A stretch of DNA of 64,000 nt from Reyranella sp. CPCC 100927 (GCF_007859315.1 NZ_VOHA01000023.1:55199-119198); one strand, 5' to 3'. Positions 17,172 to 25,701 are shown, counted from the stretch's first letter. The notes: generated by a model not told the origin, from the letters alone. Numbers and translations are program-made.

Positions 17172-17824
17172 TGAGCACCCGCGACCTCTTCGGCGAACAG
17201 GTCGGAGCGCCGGAATGTGAAGCCCTGGCGGATGGTGCTGTCCTGCTGCGTGGTCTTGTCGTGAAGGAGGCGCCGGCACTGCTGCGCGCGATCAATGGCG
17301 TCATCGCCCGTGCGCCCTTCCGCAACATGATCACGCCAGGCGGGTTCACGATGTCGGTGGCGATGACGAACTGCGGTCGCGCCGGCTGGCTGACGGACCG
17401 CAAGGGCTATCGCTACGATGGCATCGATCCCGAAACCGGCCAGGCATGGCCCGAACTGCCCGAGGCCTTCATGCGGGTCGCGCGCCGTGCGTCGGCGGCA
17501 GCGGGATATGGCGGGTTCGTGCCGGATGCCTGCCTGGTCAACCGCTACGAACCCGGCACGCGCCTGTCGCTGCACCAGGATCGCAACGAGCGGGATTTCA
17601 CGGCGCCCATCGTTTCCGTCTCGCTCGGCCTGCCGGCGGTGTTCCTGTTCGGCGGCGCCGAGCGCAGCGACCGGCCACGCCGCTATCGCCTGGAGCACGG
17701 CGACGTTGTCGTCTGGGGCGGCCCGGCGCGGCTGGCCTTCCACGGCGTCGCGCCGCTGGCCGATGGCGAACATCCATCGACCGGCCGCCTTCGGTTCAAC
17801 CTGACCATGCGCAAGGCGCTGTAG
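17171..17824 (+). CDS. alkB: DNA/RNA alkylation repair dioxygenase AlkB
   Basis: A 217-residue Fe(II)/2-oxoglutarate dioxygenase that removes methyl groups such as 1-methyladenine and 3-methylcytosine from nucleic acids. The iron ligands are visible as His-x-Asp in 'LHQDRNERD' (about 135-137) and a distal His in 'RLAFHGVAPL' (about 191). The 2-oxoglutarate Arg and terminal 'RLRFNLTMR' follow. The substrate-recognition 'FTMSVAMTNCGRAGW' near the N-terminus matches E. coli AlkB. The start overlaps the HxlR stop, an unusual partner for alkB. Confidence 0.95.
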   Translation: MSTRDLFGEQVGAPECEALADGAVLLRGLVVKEAPALLRAINGVIARAPFRNMITPGGFTMSVAMTNCGRAGWLTDRKGYRYDGIDPETGQAWPELPEAFMRVARRASAAAGYGGFVPDACLVNRYEPGTRLSLHQDRNERDFTAPIVSVSLGLPAVFLFGGAERSDRPRRYRLEHGDVVVWGGPARLAFHGVAPLADGEHPSTGRLRFNLTMRKAL

Positions 17825-17952
17825 GTCGCTGCGGCCAACGATGGCCGGCGCGTGCGGCCGCGCCGCCGTGGCGCCCGGCGCGGATCGATGCCGACGCGGC
17901 CCATCAGTTGACGTGCAGCACTGTGCCGGGGCACAACCTGCGCGTTGCGGTA

Positions 17953-18129
17953 GTGGGTCGTGGGGTTGGCGTCGTGTGGCTGAGCGTGGTGAAGGGTCTG
18001 GCAGGGGCTGTCTGCGTGGCTGGGACGTTCTACGGGTTCCGCGTCGGGCCGATATGGCTCGGCGTGCTCGGCCTCGTGGGTGTTGGTGCCCTGATCTTGA
18101 CCGTGGGGCAGCCGCCGGACATGCGATGA
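17953..18129 (+). CDS. Possible small two-span membrane protein
   Basis: An open frame with GTG starts at 17953 or 17974 encodes 51-58 residues with two hydrophobic stretches separated by 'YGFRVGPIW' and a polar tail 'TVGQPPDMR'. The hydrophobic pattern is convincing for two membrane helices, but there is no ATG start, clear Shine-Dalgarno or recognised family. It would converge with the MetE-like gene. Confidence 0.3.
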   Translation: MGRGVGVVWLSVVKGLAGAVCVAGTFYGFRVGPIWLGVLGLVGVGALILTVGQPPDMR

Positions 18130-18153
18130 GCCGCCGGCCTGCCCATCGCGGGG

Positions 18154-19329
18154 CTATGGCGACACCGCAGTCCTGGATCCCGCGGCCACGGGCGACCGCC
18201 ACAAGCGTCCCGATGCGATCTCGGCGCCCTGCACCAGCGCCTCGAGCTTGCGCCAGGCGATGTCGGGATCGACGGTGTGCAAGGTGGCGAAGCTGGCAAA
18301 GCCGCAGTCGGTGCCTGCGATGACGCGATCGCGTCCCACCACGTCGGCGTACTGCTCGATGCGCTGCGCCACCACCTCGGGATGCTCGATGTAGTTGGTG
18401 CAGGTGTCGATGACGCCCGGCACGATGATCTTGTCGTCGGGCAGCCTGGTGTCACGGAAGAAACGCCACTCGTGTGCGTGGCGTGGATTGGCGGCCTCGA
18501 CCAGCAGCGCCATCGGGCGCACGAGCGCGATGAGATCGAAGATCTCGGCGAGGTCGATGTCGTGATGATGCGGTGATTCGTAGTTGCCCCAGCACAGGTG
18601 CAGGCGCATCCGCTCCGCCGGGATGTCGCGCAGCGCATGATTCAAAACCTCGATGTGCAATCCGATTTCCTTGCGGAACGACGCGACGTCGAGCGGCTTG
18701 GGGCGGAAATGGCGTCCCAGCGCCAGGTCCGGGCAGTCGATTTGCAGCAGGATGCCGGACCTGAAGATGGCGTCGTACTCGTGCTTCATCGCATCGGCCA
18801 GCGCAAAGAGGTAGGCTTCCTGCGTTGGATAGTGGTGGTTGGGCATGTAGTGCGCCATGATGCCCGGCGACGACGCGCACATGAACGCCTCGTCGACATG
18901 TGCGCGCGCCATCGCCTGCTTCAGATTATCGATGTCTGCCTGTAGCGCACGCTCGCCGCGATAGCGGACCGGACCGACACAGGCCGGAGTCTTGATTTCC
19001 AGCCGGATGCGCTGGGCGAAGGCTGGAAACTCCGCCAGTTCCGACAGCGCCAGAGGTTGATCGGCGCCGTCAAGGCCGGTCAGGCGATCGCGGGCATACG
19101 TTGCATAGGCGTATTTGCTCATCTCGCCGTCATCGACGACATCGATTCCGACCTGGGCCTGGCGCTCCACGATGTCGATCACCGCATCGCTGACCTGGGT
19201 CGGCAGCGTGCCGTGCCCGGTGTCGTCCAGCGTGCCCTGCTCGCGGGCAAGCAGCAGGGCCTCAAGGTCCGGCGGGCGCGGCAGGCTGCCGACATGGGTC
19301 GTAAGGATGCGGTCGCGGCTGCGTCGCAT
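18154..19329 (-). CDS. MetE C-terminal-like methyltransferase (methionine synthase II family)
   Basis: A 391-residue TIM-barrel protein related to the catalytic half of cobalamin-independent methionine synthase. 'TTHVGSLPRP' at the start is the family hallmark. Zinc ligands of the MetE type are present: His and Cys in 'LHLCWGNYE' near 230 and a late Cys in 'GTDCGFAS' near 355. Unlike MetE, it has only one barrel. Such single-domain proteins can be methyl- or alkyl-transferring enzymes of unknown substrate. Start 19329 has a GGAGGAGA Shine-Dalgarno; 19344 is an alternative. Confidence 0.85.
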   Translation of the reverse strand: MRRSRDRILTTHVGSLPRPPDLEALLLAREQGTLDDTGHGTLPTQVSDAVIDIVERQAQVGIDVVDDGEMSKYAYATYARDRLTGLDGADQPLALSELAEFPAFAQRIRLEIKTPACVGPVRYRGERALQADIDNLKQAMARAHVDEAFMCASSPGIMAHYMPNHHYPTQEAYLFALADAMKHEYDAIFRSGILLQIDCPDLALGRHFRPKPLDVASFRKEIGLHIEVLNHALRDIPAERMRLHLCWGNYESPHHHDIDLAEIFDLIALVRPMALLVEAANPRHAHEWRFFRDTRLPDDKIIVPGVIDTCTNYIEHPEVVAQRIEQYADVVGRDRVIAGTDCGFASFATLHTVDPDIAWRKLEALVQGAEIASGRLWRSPVAAGSRTAVSP

Positions 19330-19431
19330 CGTCTCCTCCCGCAAAAGAAATTGGGTGTCGCCACCACGATTTTCTTAACGAAGGTGTGTGACGCTGCGGT
19401 GAAGCGCGACCGTGTTTGCAGGTGAATCAGC

Positions 19432-20424
19432 TCAAGTGATCGTCACGCTCACTGCCACGGCTGCGTTGCGGGCGCTGCCCAGCGGTTGAACTTGACCTGT
19501 GCTGTCGGTGGCGCGTGACAGCAGGCGATGATCTCCCGATGTGAGATGGGGCACTGTCACGGAGAACGCCTGCCATGAGAAGTCGACCCTCTTGGCGACC
19601 GTGGCGGCAAGCCATGTCTTTCCGTCATCGTGACTGACGTCGACCGAGACGATTTCCGCCGCCCCCCAGGTCCAGCCCTTGATGTCGAGCGGCCGGTCGG
19701 ATGGCGATGCCGTGTCGTGATCGGGAGCGATGATCGCAGAATCCGGTGCGACCGCCCAGACTGGGCGCGCGATCAGGCCGTCGCGGGTGGCGATCTGGTC
19801 ATTGTACCACCGCGTGGTGAAGGGGCCCGTGGCGCGGCGATCGGCGACAGTGATCGCCGTCAGCCATTTGACCGAGTTGGTGCCGTAGAAACCCGGCACC
19901 ACGAGACGAACAGGCCCGCCGCGTTCGGTGCTCAAGGCATGGTCGTTCATCGACCAGGCAACCAGCACCTCGGGGGCCAGCGCCTTGGCCAGCGGCACGT
20001 CCTTCTGGTAGGCCGTGATGGGGTGGCCCTGGAACGTGCCGCCGTCGGCGCCGGTCGCCCAGATATGCGTTGCGTCTGCGAGAAGCCCTGCTTCTTCAAC
20101 AAGGTCCCTCAATCGAACACCACGCCACATGACATTTCCGGTCCGATCCGGCGTCGGCTCGGGATCGACCGTCGGCGTGCCGGCGCACTTGTGAAACGCG
20201 GTCACGGCGACACTGTCCCGCCGGATCAGGTCGTCGAACGACAGGTGCAGTGGTCGCTCCACCAGCCCGTCAATGCGCAGACGCCAGGCCGACTGGTCGA
20301 TGAGCGGAACGCTGACGTGGGCCAGCACGAAAAGATGCTCTTCAGGCGTGATGAAGCCTTGGAGCGCCTGGAGCCTGCAGCGGATATCCCGAACGCCCGT
20401 GGTTTGGGCGTAGCCAACGATCAT
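19432..20424 (-). CDS. Sulfite oxidase-like molybdopterin enzyme
   Basis: A 330-residue protein with the sulfite oxidase Moco domain followed by a C-terminal dimerisation (Mo-co_dimer) domain. Visible: 'LRIDGLVERPLHLSFDDL' near 48-65, the molybdenum-ligating Cys in 'FHKCAGTP' near 80, 'WRGVRLRDLVEEAGL', 'GGPVRLVVPGFYGTNSVKWL' and 'IKGWTWG' with 'VDVSHDDGKTW'. No haem domain and no Tat signal peptide are visible, although many bacterial relatives are periplasmic. Start 20424 follows GGAGAG. The physiological substrate is unknown. Confidence 0.88.
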   Translation of the reverse strand: MIVGYAQTTGVRDIRCRLQALQGFITPEEHLFVLAHVSVPLIDQSAWRLRIDGLVERPLHLSFDDLIRRDSVAVTAFHKCAGTPTVDPEPTPDRTGNVMWRGVRLRDLVEEAGLLADATHIWATGADGGTFQGHPITAYQKDVPLAKALAPEVLVAWSMNDHALSTERGGPVRLVVPGFYGTNSVKWLTAITVADRRATGPFTTRWYNDQIATRDGLIARPVWAVAPDSAIIAPDHDTASPSDRPLDIKGWTWGAAEIVSVDVSHDDGKTWLAATVAKRVDFSWQAFSVTVPHLTSGDHRLLSRATDSTGQVQPLGSARNAAVAVSVTIT

Positions 20425-20527
20425 GGCCGCTCTCCAACCAGTGTCGCCGTGATATCGGATCTGGCACCGGTCAGTTCAACCCGACGGTTCCATTCGAGGG
20501 AGGGTGACCGCATACGGTGCTGCACAA

Positions 20528-20668
20528 CCTCATCCTGAGGAGGCCGCGCAGCGGCCGTCTCGAAGGATGGGCTACAAACGCGTCTGATCATTCCAGCCGC
20601 TGCCGCACCAGATGCGCGGTTGCCCACCCTTCGAGACGCTCGCTGCGCTCGCTCCTCAGGGTGAGGTG
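20528..20668. repeat. Paired inverted REP-like element, family A
   Basis: Two arms of about 45 bases (20528-20573 and 20622-20668) in opposite orientation, each with the pattern CTCA(T/C)CCTGAGGAG, an inner GC palindrome, GTCTCGAAGG(A/G)TGGGC. The same structure occurs at 42981 and 60964. No gene lies in 20425-20679. Confidence 0.85.
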
Positions 20669-20679
20669 GGGACCCCATG

Positions 20680-21222
20680 TCAAGGCCGGCGGGCAATGGC
20701 GTATTTCGACTGGACGAGCCCCGAGGCGAATGCCGTCGTCTCGACGTGGCGCAGGGGAATATCCTTCTCCAGCGGACCAAAGAGCGGGATGCCTGTGCCC
20801 AGAAGCACGGGCAGGCGGGTGATGATCATGTCGTCGATCAGGTCCGCACGCAGGAACGACTGGATCAGCTTGCCACCGTCAACATAGGCGTGTCGCCAGC
20901 CTTCCTGCGCCAGCCGGTCCATCAGTGCCTTCGGGGACTCCGCACTCAGCCGCACTTTGCCCACGAGATCATGCGGCAACGCCGCTTCGGAAAGGGATGT
21001 GCTCATCACGATGACGGGTTTGGTGTAGGGCCAGTCGCCGAACGTCAGCACCTTTTCATAGGTGGCGCGTCCCATGATCAGGCCGTCGACCAGTGCCATC
21101 ACGGCGGCGTAGCCATGGTCCTCGTTCGTGCCGGCGTGGGTGTCGAGCCACGCGATGTCGCCGTCGGGGCGGGCGATGAAGCCGTCGAGGCTGGTGCCGA
21201 TGAAGACGTGTCCGCTGACCAT
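20680..21222 (-). CDS. Dihydrofolate reductase-fold protein (RibD C-terminal-like)
   Basis: A 180-residue protein of the YyaP/RibD reductase group. The DHFR-like pattern is visible: 'IGTSLDGFIARPDGDIAWLD' at the N-terminus, 'LIMGRATYEKVLTFGDWPY' near 48, 'AYVDGGKLIQSFL' near 125 and 'LPVLLGTGIPLF' near 145. Likely an NADPH-dependent reductase with unknown substrate. Start 21222 follows GAGGAGG. The longer frame to 21405 crosses REP-like DNA and is not credible. Confidence 0.88.
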   Translation of the reverse strand: MVSGHVFIGTSLDGFIARPDGDIAWLDTHAGTNEDHGYAAVMALVDGLIMGRATYEKVLTFGDWPYTKPVIVMSTSLSEAALPHDLVGKVRLSAESPKALMDRLAQEGWRHAYVDGGKLIQSFLRADLIDDMIITRLPVLLGTGIPLFGPLEKDIPLRHVETTAFASGLVQSKYAIARRP

Positions 21223-21352
21223 CTGGCGATCCTCCTCGCGCGCAGCCCGTTCCTCGCTGTCATCCCAAGCGCAGTGCGGGATCCAGAGCCGGTTCCTGGA
21301 GCACGAGTGTCCCGCCCTAGTACCGACTACCGCTGGCGTGTGACTCAGGATC

Positions 21353-21438
21353 GTCATCCCGAGCGCAGCGAGGGATCTTTCGATGCAGGCGCACCCGTGC
21401 GTCACTTTCAGAAGATCCCTCGCTGCGCTCGGGATGAC
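21353..21438. repeat. Inverted-repeat element, family B
   Basis: Arms beginning GTCATCCCGAGCGCAGCGAG and ending in the reverse complement enclose about 35 bases of unrelated sequence. A degenerate half-copy lies at about 21258-21290. Further copies are at 45776 and 47774. Confidence 0.85.
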
Positions 21439-21468
21439 AGCTGTATCAGGGACGCGTGATTCCGGGTA

Positions 21469-22272
21469 CTAGGCGTCGTCGATCCGGACGCCGCCGCGCA
21501 CGGTTTCCGCGTCCAGGCCATGCAACGCGTCCATCAGCGCCACGCGGAGGCTGCCCGGGCCGCGCGCCTGTCGGGCGGCGATCTCGCCGGCCAGGCCGAA
21601 GATCGCCGTTGCGGCGGCGGCGGCGTGCAACGTGTTCTTCTCGATGGCGGCGAATGCGCCGGTGACCGCCGTCAGTGCGCAACCCAGTGCCGTGACGCGC
21701 GTCATCAAGGGATGGCCATTGGCGATACGCAGGGTCCGCTCACCATCGGTGACGAGATCGATCGCACCGGTCACCACCACGGTCGAGCCCAAGGTGCGGG
21801 CCAGCAGGGATGCCGATGCTTCAGCCTCGGCCGTCGACTGCGTGCTGTCGACGCCCTTCTGGCGGGCTTGGGCAAGACCGGCCAACGCGATGATCTCCGA
21901 GGCGTTGCCGCGCACGATCGTGGGGCGAAGATCGAGAAGTTCGGTCGCGGTCCGGCGGCGGAATGTCGTGGCGCCGACCCCCACGGGATCGAGCACCCAC
22001 GGCTTGTCCAGCCGCACCGCCGTGCGCGCCGCCACGCGCATGCTATCGACCCAGCCTGACGACAGCGTGCCGATATTGATCGTAAGCGCATCGGCAACGG
22101 CGACGAACTCGGCCACCTCCTCGACGGCATGGACCATGGCCGGCGAACCGCCGATGGCCAAGACGGCGTTGGCGGCCGCGTCCATGGCCACGAAATTGGT
22201 GATGGTCTGCACCAGCGGCGCGCGCTCACGCACGCGGCGCACCAGATCCCAGGACTCGTCTGCAAGGTTCAT
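21469..22272 (-). CDS. thiM: Hydroxyethylthiazole kinase ThiM
   Basis: A 267-residue ribokinase-fold enzyme that phosphorylates 4-methyl-5-(2-hydroxyethyl)thiazole for thiamine salvage. Visible: 'QTITNFVAMDAAANAVLAIG' at about 21-40, 'WVLDPVGVGATTFR' near 92, 'GNASEIIALAG' near 118, 'VVVTGAIDLV' near 156 and the anion-hole 'VTALGCALTAVTGAF' near 190. In most homologues the catalytic position reads G-x-G-C. No other thi genes are adjacent. Control is by the TPP riboswitch just upstream. Confidence 0.95.
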   Translation of the reverse strand: MNLADESWDLVRRVRERAPLVQTITNFVAMDAAANAVLAIGGSPAMVHAVEEVAEFVAVADALTINIGTLSSGWVDSMRVAARTAVRLDKPWVLDPVGVGATTFRRRTATELLDLRPTIVRGNASEIIALAGLAQARQKGVDSTQSTAEAEASASLLARTLGSTVVVTGAIDLVTDGERTLRIANGHPLMTRVTALGCALTAVTGAFAAIEKNTLHAAAAATAIFGLAGEIAARQARGPGSLRVALMDALHGLDAETVRGGVRIDDA

Positions 22273-22281
22273 GCGAACCGT

Positions 22282-22355
22282 CTCCCTTCGCTGGCATGAT
22301 CCAGATCAGGTTCGATGGGTTTGTCTCAGCTCCCGCGACGGAGCACCCCAGCGGC
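22282..22355 (-). ncRNA. TPP riboswitch (THI element)
   Basis: On the minus strand the conserved THI-box blocks appear in order: GGGGTGC, GCTGAGA followed by ACCC, CTGATCTGGATCATGCCAGC, and GAAGGGA. The last block lies nine bases from the thiM ATG and is also the best Shine-Dalgarno. Thiamine pyrophosphate binding would therefore hide the ribosome site directly, the usual mode in Gram-negative bacteria. Confidence 0.93.
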
Positions 22356-22401
22356 AGCCGCGAAGCTAGGGCAAGGAGAGGGGTGTTGCAAGCGGGGCGG
22401 C

Positions 22402-22507
22402 TTTTGGACCGCGCGCGTCCACGCGCGCATTCGCTCGCAGCAAAGCGGAGAGCGAAAAAGGTCGGCGCTGACGCGCCGATGCGCGCGTGGACGCGCGCGG
22501 TCCAAAG
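22402..22507. repeat. Long inverted repeat between prfC and the thiM leader
   Basis: Near-perfect arms of about 25 bases (starting TTTGGACCGCGCGCGTCCAC and ending in its reverse complement) flank an inner region with GCTCGCAGC and GCGAAAAAGG. It lies five bases past the prfC stop and may act as its transcript end. The design resembles the element at 28264. Confidence 0.8.
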
Positions 22508-22511
22508 ATAC

Positions 22512-24134
22512 TCAGTGTCGCTCGCGGGTCTCGGCGAAGCGGATGGCGGGGAAGCGCTCGCGAATGGTGCCGAGCTCCCAGGCATTGCGGGCGAGATAGA
22601 CCGGGGCGCCGTCGCGGTCCTCGGCCATCGCCACCTTCTGGACGGCCATGAAGGCATCGAGATCGGCCTTGGTGTCGGCCGAGATCCAGCGGGCCGTCTC
22701 GAACGGCGCCTGCTCCAGGCCGATCTTCACCTGGTACTCGACCTCGACGCGGGTCAGCAGCACGTCGAGCTGCAGGGCGCCGACGACACCCACGATCCAG
22801 TCGCCGCCCAAGGTGCGGCGGAACACCTGGGTCACGCCTTCCTCGGCGAGATCCTCCAGCGCCCGGCGCAGCTGCTTGGATTTCATCGGGTCTTCCAGCC
22901 GCACGCGCCGCAGGATTTCGGGCGCGAAGCTGGGAATGCCGGTGATGCGCAGTTCCTCGCCTTCGGTCAGCGAGTCGCCGACGCGCAGGGTGCCGTGGTT
23001 GGGCACGCCGATGATGTCGCCGGGCCACGCCTCGTCGACGATCTCGCGCTCGCGGGCGAAGAACAGGATCGGGCTGGTGATGGTGATGGTCTTGCCGGTG
23101 CCGATCTGCTTCAGCTTCATGCCGCGCTGGAAGCGGCCCGAGCACAGCCGCATGAAGGCGACACGGTCGCGGTGGTTGGGGTCCATGTTGGCCTGGACCT
23201 TGAACACGAAACCCGAGACCTTGGACTCCGTCGGCGCGATCGGCCGCGGCTCGGCGGGCTGCGGCCGCGGCGGCGGCGCATACGCTGCCAGCGCGTCGAG
23301 CACCTCGCGCACCCCGAAATTGTTGTAGGCGCTGCCGAAGAACACCGGCGTCAGATGGCCCTCGCGGTACGATCCCAACTCGAAGGCGGGATAGCCGATG
23401 CTCACCAGTTCGACGTCTTCCTTCAGCTTGGCGTACTGCGCCTCGGGCAGCGCCGCCGCCAGCCGGGGATCGTCGATGCCGTCGCACTCGACCACGTCGC
23501 CGACCTTTTCGCGATCCTCGGCGCCGAACAGCAGCATGCGGTCGCGCACCAGGTCGTAGCAGCCGCGGAAGTCGCGGCCCGAGCCGGCCGGCCAGCTCAT
23601 CGGCGTCACGTCCAGCGCCAGGGTCGAGGCGATCTCGTCCAGCAGCGCGAAGGGATCCTTGCTCTCGCGATCCATCTTGTTGATGAAGGTCACGATCGGC
23701 ACATCGCGCAGGCGGCAGATCTCGAACAGCTTGCGGGTGCGCGCCTCGATGCCCTTGGCGGCGTCGATCACCATGATCGCCGAATCGACCGCGGTCAGCG
23801 TACGATAGGTGTCCTCGCTGAAATCCTCGTGGCCCGGCGTGTCCAGCAGGTTGAAGACGGCGCCGCCGTACTCGAAGGTCATCACCGAGGTGGTGACCGA
23901 AATGCCCCGCTGTTGCTCGATCTTCATCCAGTCCGAGCGCGCCCGGCGCGCCTCGCCGCGCGCCTTGACCGCACCGGCGGCATGGATGGCGCCGCCGAAC
24001 AGCAGCAGCTTCTCGGTCAGGGTCGTCTTGCCGGCGTCTGGATGCGAGATGATCGCAAACGTACGGCGCCTGCCGGCGGGATGGCCGGCGAGCGGGTCGG
24101 TGGCGTCGGGTGACGGGGTGGCGGCGAGGGACAT
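22512..24134 (-). CDS. prfC: Peptide chain release factor 3
   Basis: A 540-residue translational GTPase that recycles RF1/RF2 from the ribosome. G-domain motifs: 'ISHPDAGKTT' near 33-42, 'RGISVTTSV' near 75, 'LLDTPGHEDF' near 97, 'TFINKMDRES' near 151. The RF3-specific domain II/III follows with 'KVQANMDPNHRDRVAFMR' near 320 and 'GVVGALQLDVL' near 448. Length and domain order match the family. It is followed on the same strand by the thiM riboswitch, but that unit has its own control. Confidence 0.96.
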   Translation of the reverse strand: MSLAATPSPDATDPLAGHPAGRRRTFAIISHPDAGKTTLTEKLLLFGGAIHAAGAVKARGEARRARSDWMKIEQQRGISVTTSVMTFEYGGAVFNLLDTPGHEDFSEDTYRTLTAVDSAIMVIDAAKGIEARTRKLFEICRLRDVPIVTFINKMDRESKDPFALLDEIASTLALDVTPMSWPAGSGRDFRGCYDLVRDRMLLFGAEDREKVGDVVECDGIDDPRLAAALPEAQYAKLKEDVELVSIGYPAFELGSYREGHLTPVFFGSAYNNFGVREVLDALAAYAPPPRPQPAEPRPIAPTESKVSGFVFKVQANMDPNHRDRVAFMRLCSGRFQRGMKLKQIGTGKTITITSPILFFAREREIVDEAWPGDIIGVPNHGTLRVGDSLTEGEELRITGIPSFAPEILRRVRLEDPMKSKQLRRALEDLAEEGVTQVFRRTLGGDWIVGVVGALQLDVLLTRVEVEYQVKIGLEQAPFETARWISADTKADLDAFMAVQKVAMAEDRDGAPVYLARNAWELGTIRERFPAIRFAETRERH

Positions 24135-24313
24135 GTGGCGGCGCGGGGGTAGCGCGCACGGACCGTAAGGTCAAGACACGATACCCGAGCAATAGCCGCA
24201 CGGCCAAAGGCTGCGGATCACGCTCCTGGTCACTACTTGTTTCAAAGATAGGCGTTGCTCGCGCATCGGTAGTTTGTACAAAATATTATGCTACCGGAAG
24301 GTCTTCAGATCGC

Positions 24314-24868
24314 ATGCAAGTATCGTCAGCTAGGAACGCCTTTCCGTCGGCACTTAAGGATGATGCCGAGGCAGTAGCGATACGTCTCACGAACACCATG
24401 GGGCTGGCGAGCCCGAGTACGTTCACCGTCACGATCGACGGGGAGACCGTATCTATTCCAGACCGTGTCTATTTTGATGAGGTTACGACCCGCGCAGGCT
24501 ACTCCGCCTTGCATCTGTCGGTGCTGGACTGTCTGCAGACGCGCCACCACAGTGGCTTTGTCCGCGAACGGGCCCTTCGTCGGATACTTGATCTGAACAC
24601 CTCATGGTCTGCCCCATTCACTGTTCAGCTCATCTCCGAGTATGTTGTCGAGATTCTTGAGATAATTGAAGCCAACTGGGGTCAGATCGACGAACGAATG
24701 GTTGCGCGATTCCTCGCGGAAAATCCCCGTTTCCATGCGCTGGTAAAGCAACGTGTGATCAGCTACTGGAACACCTACTATCGGCGTCTTAGCCGTGAGA
24801 GCTACGTCGGATTCAAGTTGCTGAAAAGGCTGGAGCGCTTAACCGTGGATGTTGCGCGCGACAACTAG
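24314..24868 (+). CDS. Unknown protein, 184 residues, in AT-richer DNA
   Basis: No family recognised. It is a soluble, mostly helical protein. Notable segments are 'SIPDRVYFDE', 'CLQTRHHSGFVRERALRRIL' near 80, and a C-terminal 'YWNTYYRRLSRESYVGFKLL'. Base composition and codon use are less GC-rich than the flanking genes, suggesting recent acquisition. The region before it (24180-24313) holds AT-rich sequence including TATTAT that could be a promoter. Start 24314 is the first ATG with good coding character; the frame is open from 24110. Confidence 0.7.
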   Translation: MQVSSARNAFPSALKDDAEAVAIRLTNTMGLASPSTFTVTIDGETVSIPDRVYFDEVTTRAGYSALHLSVLDCLQTRHHSGFVRERALRRILDLNTSWSAPFTVQLISEYVVEILEIIEANWGQIDERMVARFLAENPRFHALVKQRVISYWNTYYRRLSRESYVGFKLLKRLERLTVDVARDN

Positions 24869-24873
24869 CAGAT

Positions 24874-25701
24874 TCAGCGTGCGGGGGTGGCCTGCGGCCA
24901 GCCGGCCGGCGCGGCAGAGCCGTGCTGGCGCACCGTATAGAGGGCGTGGCGCTCGGCGTCGGTCAGGTCGATGCGGGTCAGTGCCTCGTCGACCAGGATC
25001 GGCGTGGGGCTGTCGCCCGGCAGTACGGCCAGGGCCTGGTTGGCGCCGAGGAAGAACGGCTCCTCCTTCTTGCCCATGCGTTCGGTAAATTTACGGGCGC
25101 GGCCGGTGCCGGCGTAGGTACAGGTGACGTTCTTGCCGAACATGTTCTTGGCGATCTGGCCCACGCCGACCATGACGGGCGTCAGGCGGTCCGTGCTCCT
25201 GGCAATCGACTTCAGCCGCATGTTGCGCACGGCATTGAGCGCCAGGGCGATGGCGCCGCCGATGAACAGCACCAGGAAGCCGACCAGCGTGCCGATACGG
25301 TTCCACATGCTCTCGAGCCCGATGTCCAGGGTGGCCAGTTCCGGCTTGTCGGCCGACCGTACGACGCTGGCGGTGTAGCTGCCGAAGTGCACGTCGACGA
25401 ACGAGAACGCGACGTGGCTGGCATAGCGCTTGCCGGCGACGGCGTAGGCGATGTCGGCTTCGCACGACACCAGGACCAGCTTGGTCCGGCATTTGCCGTT
25501 GCTGATGCGTGCCTGCGGCTCCTCGACGGGATTCTTGCCGATCTCCAGGTCGCGCACGATGCCCGGTGCCATCCAGTAGGTCATGCCGATACCCAGCGCC
25601 AGCATGAAGAGGGCGAGCAAACCGAGGAAGATCACGCTGGGGACGCCGGTCCGCAGGATTCGCATCGGCCGGCGCGGGAACGCTGACAGGACATCGCTCA
25701 T
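24874..25701 (-). CDS. Membrane protein of unknown function (two spans)
   Basis: A 275-residue protein. The first membrane helix lies at about 20-42 ('VIFLGLLALFMLALGIGMTY') and the second near 140-158 ('GTLVGFLVLFIGGAIALAL'). Between them is a periplasmic beta-rich domain with two Cys ('GKCRTKLVLVSCEADIAY'), a likely disulfide. The cytoplasmic C-terminal part contains 'GKNVTCTYAGTGRARKF'. The pattern recalls DUF3592-type proteins but I cannot assign it. It converges with the 24314 gene with five bases between stops. Confidence 0.75.
   Translation of the reverse strand: MSDVLSAFPRRPMRILRTGVPSVIFLGLLALFMLALGIGMTYWMAPGIVRDLEIGKNPVEEPQARISNGKCRTKLVLVSCEADIAYAVAGKRYASHVAFSFVDVHFGSYTASVVRSADKPELATLDIGLESMWNRIGTLVGFLVLFIGGAIALALNAVRNMRLKSIARSTDRLTPVMVGVGQIAKNMFGKNVTCTYAGTGRARKFTERMGKKEEPFFLGANQALAVLPGDSPTPILVDEALTRIDLTDAERHALYTVRQHGSAAPAGWPQATPAR

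Noticed and set aside
22296..24113. 605-codon plus-strand frame opposite prfC
   Set aside because: Antisense shadow of prfC; composition His/Ala/Gly-rich without domain signals.
22366..24207. 613-codon frame antisense-frame on the same strand as prfC
   Set aside because: It is a shifted frame of prfC with an Arg/Ala/Gly-rich translation and no motifs; prfC itself has all RF3 motifs.
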